64,000 bases of DNA from Deltaproteobacteria bacterium (GCA_029210625.1 JARGFU010000021.1:1-64000), one strand, 5' to 3'; positions 46,904-55,626 are shown, counted from the stretch's first letter. The notes: generated from the letters alone by a model not told the origin. Program-made: numbers and translations.

Positions 46904-47841
46904 CCCATCCACTCCTCGAAGAGCTCCCCGGCCTCGTCCTGCATCAGATCCCAGTCCTCGGCGTAGCAGACCGCGGCCAGGGCGTCGCGGAAGGCCGCCG
47001 CGGTGGCGTAGCGCTTGCGGGCGTTGCGGTGGAGGGCGCGGTGCACGACCTCGGCGATGCTCCCCGGGAGGTCCGGGGCGACCCGCGTCAGCTTGGGCAC
47101 CTTGCCGTCGCGGATGGCGAGCATGACCTCCTGATCGCCCACCTGATCGAAGGCGTGCCGCCCGGCGAGCAGCTCGTAGAGCACCGCGCCGGCGGCGAAG
47201 ACGTCGGTGGTGGGCCCGAGCTCGCCGGCCACCACCTGCTCGGGGGAGAGGTAGCGCAGCTTCCCCTTCACCCGCCCGTCGGGGACGCCCTCGCCGAGGC
47301 CCGAGACCAGCGCGATGCCGAGATCGGCGAGCTTCACCCTCCCCTCGCGATCGACGAAGACGTTCGAGGGGGTGACGTCCCGGTGGATCAGCCCCAGGGG
47401 GGTGCCGCTGTGGCCGGTGGCGCCGTGGAGGTACTCGAGGCCCTCGAGCACCTGCAGCAGGACGTAGGTCGCCAGCCGCGGGGGCCAGGGGTAGCCGGGC
47501 CGCTCCTCGAGGAGGGCCTCGAGATCCCAGCCCTCCACCAGCTCCATGAGCAGCCAGCCGCAGCGCTCGTGCACCCCCGAGGCGTAGACCCGCACCAGGT
47601 TCGGGTGCCGGAGCATGGGGGCCACGTCGGCCTCGGTGAGGAAGGCGGCCCGGGCCTCGGGATCCCCCTGGAGCTCGGGGAGCATCCGCTTGAGGGCGAA
47701 GCGCTCCGGCACGCCCGGGAGCGAGGGGCCGGCGTCGGGAGCGCGGACGGCCTCGAAGACCTCGGCCATCCCGCCCCGGCCGAGGCCCCGCAGGAGGAGG
47801 AAGTCTGCGAATCGCTCGCCTTCGGCTCGTCGCGCGCTCAC
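46900..47841 (-). CDS. Ser/Thr protein kinase
   Basis: 313 residues, a bare kinase domain with no membrane segment. Glycine loop LLRGLGRGGMAEVFEAV, Lys in FALKRML, catalytic loop LIHRDVTPSNVF, SPEQ. The usual DFG is DLG in VKLADLGIALVSG, a conservative change seen in active kinases too. GTG start at 47841; it overlaps pgeF at the other end by four bases. Coupling to pgeF suggests that it regulates cell-wall maintenance, which is inference. Confidence 0.92.
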   Translation of the reverse strand: MSARRAEGERFADFLLLRGLGRGGMAEVFEAVRAPDAGPSLPGVPERFALKRMLPELQGDPEARAAFLTEADVAPMLRHPNLVRVYASGVHERCGWLLMELVEGWDLEALLEERPGYPWPPRLATYVLLQVLEGLEYLHGATGHSGTPLGLIHRDVTPSNVFVDREGRVKLADLGIALVSGLGEGVPDGRVKGKLRYLSPEQVVAGELGPTTDVFAAGAVLYELLAGRHAFDQVGDQEVMLAIRDGKVPKLTRVAPDLPGSIAEVVHRALHRNARKRYATAAAFRDALAAVCYAEDWDLMQDEAGELFEEWMG

Positions 47842-47919
47842 CGCCGGGCATGATCGCACAGCTCCGTGATCGCTGCCGGTGCTTTGCACAACTCGCTCCC
47901 GTCCCTCTATGCTCTGTCG

Positions 47920-48846
47920 GTGCAGACCCGCTCCAGAGATCTCCTCCTCGCACCGCTCCTCCTGATCCTCCTCCTCGGCCCCGGCTGCCCGGGACCCGAC
48001 GAGCCGGGCGGCGACGGCGGCGGCGGCAGCGACGCGGGCCTCGACGGCGGCGGCCCCGACGGGGGGGAACCGGACGGTGGCGCCGACGCCGGCTGCGAGG
48101 ATCCCGCCTGCGTCCCCTGCGCGCAGGGCGGCGCCTACTGTCCGGCCGGAGAGATCTGCCTCGACGAGCGCTGCCAGGAGAGCTGCGAGGCGGGCACCCA
48201 GCGCTGCCAGGGGCCTCGCCTCGAGGTCTGCAACGCCAGCGGCACCTACGATCCCATCGCGAGCTGCGGGCTCGGCGGCCTCTGTCAGGGGGACGCCTGC
48301 GTGGCCGTGACCGACTGCGCCGGCGACTCCCCCCCCTGCTGCTCCCAGCCCTCGGAGTGCGAGGGCCTCGCCGAGCTCTACACCTGCTCCGAGTGCCGGC
48401 CCACGGTGCGGACGATCGCCTGCGCGAGCGGGGCCTGCCTCCAGCTGCCGACGGGCCTGGACTTCACCCTCCTCGGGGACGCCAGCGGCCTGCCGGATCC
48501 GACCCGCGTCGCCTCGGGGGTCATCACGATCTACCGCGGCGAGACCGCCGACGGGCGCGTCGCCGACTGCGCGACCCTCCTCGATCAGAGCCTGGGCAGC
48601 TCGCCCCACGACGCCGAGGACCCCCAGCTCAACCCCACCATCTCCCGGCCCTACGAGTTCACCGGCGGCACGGGCTCGGATCTCTTCACGGCGCTCGTCC
48701 TCGGCTCCCCGGGGGGCGGCGACCAGACCATCGTCTTCTCGGTCTACGACGACACCCGGGGCCGCGGCCTGCGCCTGGGCCGCGGCTGCGTCGACCACGC
48801 CGAGCCCCTGATGGGCGAGACCCTCACCCTCTCCCTGCTCCCCTGA
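47920..48846 (+). CDS. Cysteine-rich lipoprotein
   Basis: 308 residues. Signal LLLAPLLLILLLGPGC with an unusual Gly-Pro-Gly before the Cys, then a Gly/Asp-rich linker (GGDGGGGSDAGLDGGGPDGG), typical of surface lipoproteins in Myxococcota. About 25 cysteines follow in the middle third in pairs (CVPCAQGGAYCPAGEICLDE, CCSQPSECEG), suggesting EGF-like or knottin-like disulfide modules, then a beta-rich C-terminal domain. The GTG at 47920 is chosen; a GTG at 47866 would give an over-long signal. Divergent from the kinase gene. Function unknown. Confidence 0.8.
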   Translation: MQTRSRDLLLAPLLLILLLGPGCPGPDEPGGDGGGGSDAGLDGGGPDGGEPDGGADAGCEDPACVPCAQGGAYCPAGEICLDERCQESCEAGTQRCQGPRLEVCNASGTYDPIASCGLGGLCQGDACVAVTDCAGDSPPCCSQPSECEGLAELYTCSECRPTVRTIACASGACLQLPTGLDFTLLGDASGLPDPTRVASGVITIYRGETADGRVADCATLLDQSLGSSPHDAEDPQLNPTISRPYEFTGGTGSDLFTALVLGSPGGGDQTIVFSVYDDTRGRGLRLGRGCVDHAEPLMGETLTLSLLP

Positions 48847-48848
48847 AG

Positions 48849-49217
48849 ATGACCGCCTCGCTCCTCCTCGTCCTGCAGAGCGACGATCCGCGCCGGCTGC
48901 GCTCGGGCCTCGCGCTGGCGGCCGCCGCCGCCGCCCGGGACGAGACGGTGACGATCCTCTGGGAGGGGCCGGCGCTGCAGGCCCTCTGCGCCGGAGAGCT
49001 GGCCCGCTCGGCCGGTGACTGGCCCGCCGGGGTGGATCAACCCTCCGAGCTGCACGACGCCCTCTGCTCCCTCTCGACGGTTCAGCAGGTGGCCTGCCCC
49101 ACCTCGGTGCGGGAGGCTCGCCTCGAGGTCGAGGTGGTCGAGCGCTTCGTGGATGGGATCCGCGGGCTGCCCACGATCCTCGGGGAGTGCGCCGGGGCGC
49201 GGATCGTCTACGTCTGA
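48849..49217 (+). CDS. DsrE-like small protein
   Basis: 122 residues, two bases after the lipoprotein gene. The opening SLLLVLQSDDPRRLRSGLAL and the strand VTILWEGPALQAL recall the DsrE/DsrF sulfur-carrier fold, with Cys residues at ALCAG, ALCSL, VACPT and GECAG. The match is of pattern only. No other sulfur-relay gene is near. A palindromic repeat follows the stop. Confidence 0.7.
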   Translation: MTASLLLVLQSDDPRRLRSGLALAAAAAARDETVTILWEGPALQALCAGELARSAGDWPAGVDQPSELHDALCSLSTVQQVACPTSVREARLEVEVVERFVDGIRGLPTILGECAGARIVYV

Positions 49218-49226
49218 CCGAGGAGA

Positions 49227-49329
49227 CGACAGGAAGAGCCGCCGAGGCTGATGCTGAGGCGGATGCCGAGGGTCTCACCAGGCATCAGCTTCAGCCTCAG
49301 CATCAGCCTCAGCGGGTTCTCCCTTCGGC
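49227..49329. repeat. Palindromic intergenic element (family B), second copy
   Basis: Same border sequences as the element at 40647 (ACAGGAA followed by CCGC, and CTCAGCGG followed by TTCTCCCTTCGGC), with inner repeats of GAGGCTGATG and CATCAGCCTC. It lies between convergent genes and overlaps the last seven codons of the aminomutase gene, which therefore ends in repeat-derived residues (DAEGRTR). Confidence 0.72.
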
Positions 49330-50436
49330 ATCGGGCCCCGGGTCCGGATACACGAAGGCCCCCCCCCGGAAGTCGCGCAGGGTGATCGTCCCCTCGCCGC
49401 GCTCGACGATCGGATCCGGCGCCAGCACGACCTTCCCCCCGCCCCCGGGCAGGTCGATCGCGTAGTGCGGGATCGCCAGGCCGCTCACCCTCCCCCGCAG
49501 CTCCCGCAGGATCGCGAGGCCCTCCTGGAGGGTGGTGCGCAGGTGGGCCGTGCCCGCGGCGAGATCGCCCTGGTGCAGGTAGTAGGGCCGGACCCGGTGG
49601 CGCAGGAGGGTGAGGTTCAGCTCCCGCAGGATCTCGGCCGAGTCGTTCACGCCGCGCAGGAGCACCGTCTGGTTCTCGACGGGCACGCCGGCATCCACCA
49701 GCCGCTCGGCCGCCGCCATGGCCTCGGGGGTGCACTCCCGGGGGTGGTTGAAGTGGGTCATCAGGTAGAGGGGCGCATGGCGGCGCAGCAGGGCCGCCAG
49801 CGCCTCGGTGATCCGCATCGGCAGCGCCGCCGGCAGGCGGCTGGCGACCCGCAGGACCTCGAGCGAGGGCAGGGAGCGCAGCTGACCGAGGAGCGCGTCG
49901 AGGCGCTCGTCGGAGAGCAGGAGCGGATCCCCGCCGCTGACGATCACCTCCCGGATCCCGGGGTGCTCCCGGAGGTAGGCGAGCGCCTCGTCCATCGCCG
50001 CCGCGTCGAAGCTGGCCTCCCCCCCGGCGGTGATCCGCCGCCGGGTGCAGTGGCGGCAGTAGATGGCGCAGTGATCCACCGCGATCAGCAGGGCGCGGTC
50101 CGGGTACTTGTGCACCAGGGCCCGGGTGGGCCGGTACAGATCCTCGCCCAGGGGATCCCGGTGCTCGGTCGGCAGCACCACCGCCTCCTGCGCCAGCGGC
50201 ACCACCTGCCGCCGGATGGGGCAGTCGGGATCGGCGCGGTCGATGAGCGAGGCGTAGTAGGGCGTGATGCCGATCCGGAAGACCCCGGCGCCCAGCTCGA
50301 GGCCCCGCCGCTCCGCCTCGGTGAGGGGGAGGAAGGCGGCGAGGTCCCCGGCGTCGCGCAGGGCGTTCTGCAGCTGCCAGCGCCAGTCTCCCCAGCGCTC
50401 GTCCTCGGGGCCGAGGGAGGCGACGCGGAGGGCCAC
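49309..50436 (-). CDS. kamA: Lysine 2,3-aminomutase family radical SAM enzyme
   Basis: 375 residues. Moves the alpha-amino group of lysine to carbon 3, giving beta-lysine, with SAM, a 4Fe-4S cluster and PLP. The cluster motif is CAIYCRHCTRR; DEALAYLREHPGIREVIVSG and GGDPLL follow; the PLP lysine is in the PGGGGKV segment. The N-terminal RWGDWRWQLQNALRD segment is typical of the family. The length is between EpmB and clostridial enzymes, and no efp or epmA gene is here to decide the role. GTG start at 50436 overlaps the ridA stop by one base. Repeat-derived C-terminus. Confidence 0.9.
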   Translation of the reverse strand: MALRVASLGPEDERWGDWRWQLQNALRDAGDLAAFLPLTEAERRGLELGAGVFRIGITPYYASLIDRADPDCPIRRQVVPLAQEAVVLPTEHRDPLGEDLYRPTRALVHKYPDRALLIAVDHCAIYCRHCTRRRITAGGEASFDAAAMDEALAYLREHPGIREVIVSGGDPLLLSDERLDALLGQLRSLPSLEVLRVASRLPAALPMRITEALAALLRRHAPLYLMTHFNHPRECTPEAMAAAERLVDAGVPVENQTVLLRGVNDSAEILRELNLTLLRHRVRPYYLHQGDLAAGTAHLRTTLQEGLAILRELRGRVSGLAIPHYAIDLPGGGGKVVLAPDPIVERGEGTITLRDFRGGAFVYPDPGPDAEGRTR

Positions 50437-50828
50437 TAGCGCGGACCGGCGGCGATGCAGGAGATCTCGACCCGAGCCCCCTTGGGCAGCGCGGCCACCT
50501 GCACGGTCGCCCGGGCCGGCGGCTCACTCTCGAAGCGCGCGCCGTAGATCTCGTTGACCACCGTGAAGTCGCCGAGGTCGGCCAGGAAGATCGTCGACTG
50601 CACGACGTCGGCGAAGCCGAGGCCCGCGGCCGCCAGGACCGCCTCGAGGTTCTTCATCACCTGCTCGGTCTCGGCGGCGATCTCGCCGCCCCCCACCATC
50701 TCGCCGGTGGCGGGATCGAGGGGGATCTGGCCGGAGGTGAAGAGCAGTCCGCCCGGGGCGAGCACGGCCTGCGAGTAGGGGCCGATGGCGGCCGGGGCGG
50801 CTTCCGTGGAGATGATCTTCTTCTGCAT
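50436..50828 (-). CDS. ridA: RidA-family enamine/imine deaminase
   Basis: 130 residues. Clears reactive enamines and imines formed by PLP enzymes. AIGPYSQAVLAPGGLLFTSG, NLEAVLAAAGLGFADVVQST and the Arg-containing PPARATVQVAALPKGARVEI motif are complete. Translationally linked to the PLP/SAM enzyme that follows, which could be the source of its substrate. Confidence 0.95.
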   Translation of the reverse strand: MQKKIISTEAAPAAIGPYSQAVLAPGGLLFTSGQIPLDPATGEMVGGGEIAAETEQVMKNLEAVLAAAGLGFADVVQSTIFLADLGDFTVVNEIYGARFESEPPARATVQVAALPKGARVEISCIAAGPR

Positions 50829-50855
50829 GGCGCCCTCTTTAGCGCCTTCGGGTCG

Positions 50856-51464
50856 CTAGACCCAGAGCAGTGCGAGGACCAGGGCCGCGCCCACGAGCTC
50901 TCGCTGGGCGGGCTCGAGATCCCGCTTCACCCAGATCGTCCGCCAGCGCTCTCCCGGCGTGCTGCCCCGGGTCAGATCGAGCAGCGCCTCGCCCTCCGGC
51001 CGCTCGAAGGTCAGGCGGGAGCGCAGGGAGGAGGGCCGCACGTGCACCCGCGCCACGCCGGCGGCGTCCCTCACCACCAGGACCGTGCGCAGGAAGCGTC
51101 CGATCTGGTCGGTGTGGGCGAAGACCAGCCCCGCGTCGTCCCGGAGCTCGAAGCCGCGCCCCGAGGGCGCCCCCTCGGCGAAGGGGGTGTTGTAGGGGAA
51201 GCGGTGCACCGCCTCGCCGTGGCTGTGCCCGCCGCCGTCCTCCACCCTCCAGACGGTGTCCAGCTCGCGGGTGTCGACGTCCAGGCGCAGGGCCCGCCGC
51301 GCGAAGCGCTTGTCCAGCAGCTGCCCGAGGGCGGACTGCTTCACCTTCAGCCGCACCATCCCTCCGCTGGAGCGCAGGTCGAGGGTGCGGATCATCCCGA
51401 AGACGGTCAGGTCTCCCCGGACCAGCTCGGCCAGGGGCGCCAGGGAGCTCGGGGTCGGGGCCAT
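50856..51464 (-). CDS. Protein of unknown function, tubby/scramblase-like pattern
   Basis: 202 residues, starting on the base next to the rel stop (TAG then ATG). Alternating beta strands (GMVRLKVKQSALGQLLDKRF, RGFELRDDAGLVFAHTDQIG, RTVLVVRDAAGVARVHVRPS) with a hydrophobic C-terminal helix (GAALVLALLWV) recall the tubby-like barrel of scramblase-related proteins; this is a weak resemblance. The hydrophobic end could be a membrane contact. No signal peptide. Coupling to rel suggests co-expression only. Confidence 0.72.
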   Translation of the reverse strand: MAPTPSSLAPLAELVRGDLTVFGMIRTLDLRSSGGMVRLKVKQSALGQLLDKRFARRALRLDVDTRELDTVWRVEDGGGHSHGEAVHRFPYNTPFAEGAPSGRGFELRDDAGLVFAHTDQIGRFLRTVLVVRDAAGVARVHVRPSSLRSRLTFERPEGEALLDLTRGSTPGERWRTIWVKRDLEPAQRELVGAALVLALLWV

Positions 51465-53624
51465 CTAGAAGCGGTCCACGCTGTAGACGCCCTTGATCCG
51501 CTCGAGGCGGGTGATGACGTTCTGCAGCTGTTTCAGGTCGGTGATCAGCACCTCGAAGGTGTTCACCGCGCGATCGTCGCCGGTGGAGCGGCAGTTGGCC
51601 TGGGCGATGTTCACCCCGGCCTCGGAGAAGCACTGGGAGAGCTCGGCCAGCAGCCCGCGCCGGTCGGAGGTCACGACCCGCAGGGAGACCGGCCGGCTGG
51701 TGCCCTTGGCCATGTCCCAGCTGACGTCGACCCGCCGATCGGGATCGGTGGCCAGGACCTTGTCGCAGTAGGCGGTGTGGACGGTCACGCCCCTGCCGCG
51801 GGTGATGAAGCCCACGATCTCGTCCCCCGGCACCGGGTTGCAGCAGCGGCCGAAGCGCACCAGCACGTCGTCGATGCCCTGGATCGAGATGCCGGCCTTC
51901 CCGCCGCCCCCGACATTGGAGAGGATCTTCGAGATCCGCCCCTCCTCCTTGGGCTTGCGGTCCCGGCCGGTGAGCTCCTCGGCCGGCAGCGCCCTGGAGA
52001 TGGCCTGCGCGGCGGTGAGCTTGCCGTAGCCGATGGCCGAGAGGAGATCGTCGATGGTCTTGTAGTTGAAGCCCTCGGCGGCCTTCTGGAGCTGGCCGCC
52101 CTTGGTCAGGGACTTCAACGAGCGGCCGTGCTTGCGGGCCTCCTTCTCGAAGAGCTCGCGGCCGATCGAGAGGGAGCGGTCGCGCTGCTGCTTGCGGATG
52201 TAGGCGCGGATCCGGTTCTGCGCCCGGCCGGTCTTCACGAAGGTGAGCCAGTCCTTCGAGGGGTGGGCGTGCGGCGAGGTGAGGATCTCGACGGTGTCGC
52301 CGTTCTTCAGCCGCTGACGCAGCGGCACGATGCGGCCGCCCACCTTGGCGCCCACGCAGTGGTTGCCGACCTCGGAGTGCACGGAGAAGGCGAAGTCCAC
52401 CGGGGTGGCGCCCCGGGGGAAGCTCTTCACCTCCCCCGCGGGGGTGAAGACGAAGACCTCGTCCGAGAAGAGGTCGACCTTGACCGTCTCGAGGAACTCC
52501 TTGGGATCCGAGACGTCCTGCTGCCACTCGAGGAGCTGCCGCAGCCAGGCGAAGCGATCCGCGTCGTCCTTGCCGGGCTTCTTGCCCTCCTTGTAGGACC
52601 AGTGGGCCGCGATGCCCTCCTCGGCGACGCGGTGCATCTCCTGGGTGCGGATCTGGATCTCCACCCGCTCGCCGTAGGGCCCGATCACCGTCGTGTGCAG
52701 CGACTGGTACATGTTGGGCTTGGGCATCGCGATGTAGTCCTTGAAGCGCCCCGGCACGGGCTTCCACTGGGCGTGGACCAGGCCGAGGGCCTCGTAGCAT
52801 CGCGAGATGCTGTCGGTGATGATCCGGAAGGCGATGAGGTCGTGGACCTGATCCAACTCCAGGCTGTTGGCCCGCATCTTCCGGTAGATCGAGTAGAGGT
52901 GCTTGCGCCGCCCGGTGACCTCGGCGGGGATCTCCTGCTCGGCGAGCTTCTCCTTCAGGATGGCGCCCACCTCTTCGATGTACTTCTGGTGCTCGCGCTG
53001 CTTCTTGGCGAGCTGCGAGGTGATCTCGTTGTAGTCGTGGGGCCGCAGGTAGCGGAAGGAGAGGTCCTCGAGCTCGATCTTCACCCACTGGATGCCGAGG
53101 CGGTTGGCGAGCGGCGCGTAGATCTCCAGGGTCTCCCGGGCGATCCGCTCCTGCTTCTCGGGCTTCATGTGAGTGAGCGTCCGCATGTTGTGGGTGCGGT
53201 CCGCCAGCTTCACCAGGATGACCCGCAGATCCTTGGCCATCGCCACGATCATCTTGCGGAAGTTCTCGGCCTGCTTCTCCTCGGCCGTGGGCTGCCGGGT
53301 CTCCGAGAACTGCGAGAGCTTGGTCACCCCGTCGACCAGATCGGCCACCTCGGTGCCGAAGAGATCCACGAGCTCCTCGTAGGTCGCGAGGGTGTCCTCG
53401 ATGGTGTCGTGCAGCAGGCCGGTCACCACCGACTGCTCGTCCAGGCGCAGCTCGGTGAGCAGGCCGGCCACCTCGAGGGGGTGGATCAGGTAGGGGTCGC
53501 CCGACTTGCGGACCTGCCCCTGGTGAACCTTCGCAGCGTAGACGTAGGCCTTCTTGACCAGGTCCAGATCGGCGCCCGGCCGGTACTCGGAGAGGTTCTT
53601 GAGGATGTCGCCCAGTCGGAGCAT
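51465..53624 (-). CDS. relA: Bifunctional (p)ppGpp synthetase/hydrolase (Rel/SpoT)
   Basis: 719 residues. HD hydrolase domain with HPLEVAGLL and LLHDTIEDTLATYEE intact, synthetase domain with GRRKHLYSIYRKM, DLIAFRIITDS and PNMYQSLHTTV, TGS domain (EVFVFTPAGEVKSFPRGAT) and a C-terminal ACT domain (RGLLAELSQCFSEAGVNIAQ). Both catalytic halves are complete, so it should make and degrade the alarmone. ATG at 53624 follows a leader of about 80 bases from a TACAAT promoter. First gene of rel, unknown, ridA, kamA. Confidence 0.96.
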   Translation of the reverse strand: MLRLGDILKNLSEYRPGADLDLVKKAYVYAAKVHQGQVRKSGDPYLIHPLEVAGLLTELRLDEQSVVTGLLHDTIEDTLATYEELVDLFGTEVADLVDGVTKLSQFSETRQPTAEEKQAENFRKMIVAMAKDLRVILVKLADRTHNMRTLTHMKPEKQERIARETLEIYAPLANRLGIQWVKIELEDLSFRYLRPHDYNEITSQLAKKQREHQKYIEEVGAILKEKLAEQEIPAEVTGRRKHLYSIYRKMRANSLELDQVHDLIAFRIITDSISRCYEALGLVHAQWKPVPGRFKDYIAMPKPNMYQSLHTTVIGPYGERVEIQIRTQEMHRVAEEGIAAHWSYKEGKKPGKDDADRFAWLRQLLEWQQDVSDPKEFLETVKVDLFSDEVFVFTPAGEVKSFPRGATPVDFAFSVHSEVGNHCVGAKVGGRIVPLRQRLKNGDTVEILTSPHAHPSKDWLTFVKTGRAQNRIRAYIRKQQRDRSLSIGRELFEKEARKHGRSLKSLTKGGQLQKAAEGFNYKTIDDLLSAIGYGKLTAAQAISRALPAEELTGRDRKPKEEGRISKILSNVGGGGKAGISIQGIDDVLVRFGRCCNPVPGDEIVGFITRGRGVTVHTAYCDKVLATDPDRRVDVSWDMAKGTSRPVSLRVVTSDRRGLLAELSQCFSEAGVNIAQANCRSTGDDRAVNTFEVLITDLKQLQNVITRLERIKGVYSVDRF

Positions 53625-53711
53625 GCGCGCTGTGTCGAAAAAAATCCCCGCGGCCGAAAAAGGGGCAGGTTCGAGTCCCCTACCTCCCAGCCGGGGGTGT
53701 TCTGCCGGGAG

Positions 53712-53739
53712 ATTGTAGCACCGGCCGGTATCGGCGCAA
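53712..53739 (-). promoter_or_regulatory. Promoter of the rel operon
   Basis: On the minus strand TTGCGC (53739-53734), 16 bases, then TACAAT (53717-53712), the latter preceded by TGC. In the leader between 53700 and 53625 there is GGGG/CCCC followed by T5 and, further on, a T7 run. Confidence 0.6.
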
Positions 53740-53758
53740 TTGCGCCCACCCCCGCAAA

Positions 53759-54316
53759 ATGCGAATTTCGAGGTCAATGAGCGCCGACCGGCGATCCGAC
53801 AGAATCCGGGTCTCGATTCCCGCCACGGTCCGAGCCGGGTCCCGCGCCTACCGGGACGTGGTCACGGATCTCTCCCTGACCGGCCTCTTCCTCCAGGCCG
53901 CCACCGAGCGTCCGCGCATCGGCGAGCGGATCCGCGTGTCCTTCAGCCTCCCGGTCGGCGACGAGCGGGCCATCCCCCTCGATGTCGACGGGGAAATCGC
54001 CCGGGTGGTGAAGAACATGGCCAACCGGACCAAGGGCCTGGGGGTGCGCTTCATCCGCCCCAAGCCCGCGGTCACCGAGGCCATCCAGGCCTACCTCGGC
54101 AGCGACGACGGCACCCTCGCCCGCCCCTCGGGCCTCGGCCGGTGGACCGGCAGCGGCCCCGCCGCCGACGAGCGCGAGGTGACCGATCCCGCCGAGCCCC
54201 GCTCGGCCCCGCCCGCCCGCACCTACGACTTCTCGGCCGAGGCGCCCGACCTGGACGACGACGCCGAGATGGACACCGACCCGCGCTACCCGCTGCCCTC
54301 GGACGGGGACGCGTGA
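53759..54316 (+). CDS. PilZ-domain protein (c-di-GMP receptor)
   Basis: 185 residues. The c-di-GMP motifs are present: RRSDRIRVSIPATVR (RxxxR type) and VTDLSLTGLFLQ (DxSxxG). The PilZ barrel covers about residues 8-112; the rest is an acidic, Pro-rich disordered tail. The ATG at 53759 or 53777 may be used. It overlaps the kinase gene by four bases (GTGA), so receptor and kinase are translated together. Confidence 0.92.
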   Translation: MRISRSMSADRRSDRIRVSIPATVRAGSRAYRDVVTDLSLTGLFLQAATERPRIGERIRVSFSLPVGDERAIPLDVDGEIARVVKNMANRTKGLGVRFIRPKPAVTEAIQAYLGSDDGTLARPSGLGRWTGSGPAADEREVTDPAEPRSAPPARTYDFSAEAPDLDDDAEMDTDPRYPLPSDGDA

Positions 54317-55626
54317 AGGTCGGCCAGACCATCGGCGGCTGCGAGATCGTCGAGGAGATCGGGGCCGGCGGCATGGCCGTCGTCTTCCGGGCCGTGCAGA
54401 CCGGCCTGGGCCGCTCGGTCGCCATCAAGTTCCTCAAGCGCGAGCACCTCGAGTCCCGCGAGATGGTGCAGCGCTTCCGGCGCGAGGCGAAGAGCGTCGC
54501 CAGCCTCCAGCACGAGAACATCGTCAGCATCTACGACTTCCAGGAGGCCCCCGAGGGCCTCGGGATGATCCTGGAGTACGTCTCGGGCACCGACCTCCAC
54601 GACCTGCTGGCCCGCTGCTATCGCCTGCCCCCGGACGTCGCCGCCATCATCGGCCTGAAGGTCTGCTGCGCCCTGGAGTACGCCCACTACCGCAAGGTGG
54701 TGCACCGGGACATCAAGCCCTCGAACATCATGATCTCCTGGTCCGGCGAGGTGAAGCTCACCGACTTCGGCATCGCCAAGGACATGCTCTTCGACGACCT
54801 CACCCGGACGGGGATGGCCATCGGGACGCCCTCCTACATGTCGCCGGAGCAGGTGGTCGGCGCGAAGCTCGACTCGAAGAGCGACCTCTTCTCCTTCGGC
54901 ATCCTCCTCTACCAGATGCTCACCGGCGAGCGCCCCTTCACCGACGACGACGAGGGCACGGTGCTCGCCAAGATCCGGGACGAGGACTACCTGAGCCCGC
55001 GGCGGATCAACGCCGACATCCCGCTCTCCCTCGAGCGCATCGTCAAGCGCTGCCTGCAGAAGAAGCCCGAGGAGCGCTACGCCTCGACTGCCCTCCTGCG
55101 CCAGGACCTCGAGCGGGAGGTCGCCGACCGGGTGACCACCAACTACTCGGCCCGGCTGGTGACCTACCTCGCCAACCGCGGCTTCATCGAGCTGGGCGAA
55201 GCCCGGGCCCTGGTCGATCCGGAGGTTCTGGCGAGCCGCGAGATCCGACGCGTCGATCTGGGGGGACCTCCGAGCCCCTCGGTCTGGGAGGTGCCCCTCC
55301 TCTCCGCCGGAGCCCTCCTCCTCCTCTCCCTCTGGGTCGCCCTCCTCCACGGGGGCGTCGTCGGTCCGGGCGGCGCCGCTGCCCTCCCCTCCGCCCCCCC
55401 CGGTGAGGGCCGGGCCTACCTCAAGGTGGTCGCCGACCCCTGGGCCCACGTCTACGTCGATGGCGCCTTCTTCGACACGACCCCCTTCGCCCGGGAGATC
55501 GCCCTGCCCTCCGGACCGCACGAGGTGACCCTGAAGAACGACTTCCTGGGGGAGAAGTCGGTGACGGTGGACCTGAAGGCGGGAGCGCACCAGGTCCTGC
55601 GGGAGAAGCTGGAGGCCGAGAAGTGA
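54313..55626 (+). CDS. Transmembrane Ser/Thr kinase with an extracytoplasmic PEGA domain
   Basis: 437 residues. Kinase domain (about 8-275): GAGGMAVVFRAV, SVAIKFLKRE, VVHRDIKPSNIM, LTDFGIAKD, YMSPEQ. One membrane segment (about 320-343, VPLLSAGALLLLSLWVALLH) and an outer PEGA domain (AYLKVVADPWAHVYVDGAFF). The PEGA domain may bind a cell-surface ligand. GTG start overlapping the PilZ gene, GTGA overlap with the LysM gene behind it. Confidence 0.94.
   Translation: MKVGQTIGGCEIVEEIGAGGMAVVFRAVQTGLGRSVAIKFLKREHLESREMVQRFRREAKSVASLQHENIVSIYDFQEAPEGLGMILEYVSGTDLHDLLARCYRLPPDVAAIIGLKVCCALEYAHYRKVVHRDIKPSNIMISWSGEVKLTDFGIAKDMLFDDLTRTGMAIGTPSYMSPEQVVGAKLDSKSDLFSFGILLYQMLTGERPFTDDDEGTVLAKIRDEDYLSPRRINADIPLSLERIVKRCLQKKPEERYASTALLRQDLEREVADRVTTNYSARLVTYLANRGFIELGEARALVDPEVLASREIRRVDLGGPPSPSVWEVPLLSAGALLLLSLWVALLHGGVVGPGGAAALPSAPPGEGRAYLKVVADPWAHVYVDGAFFDTTPFAREIALPSGPHEVTLKNDFLGEKSVTVDLKAGAHQVLREKLEAEK

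Noticed and set aside
50839-53088. Open frame of 749 codons on the minus strand within the rel region
   Set aside because: It is another frame of the same DNA as rel, rich in Arg, Gly, Pro and Ala, and has no domain; rel itself is unmistakable.
53669-53700. tRNA-like T-arm (GGTTCGAGTCCC) in the rel leader
   Set aside because: The T-stem has mismatches and no D-arm, anticodon arm or acceptor partner can be found in the 70 bases before it, so it is not a tRNA. A degraded integration-site remnant cannot be excluded.
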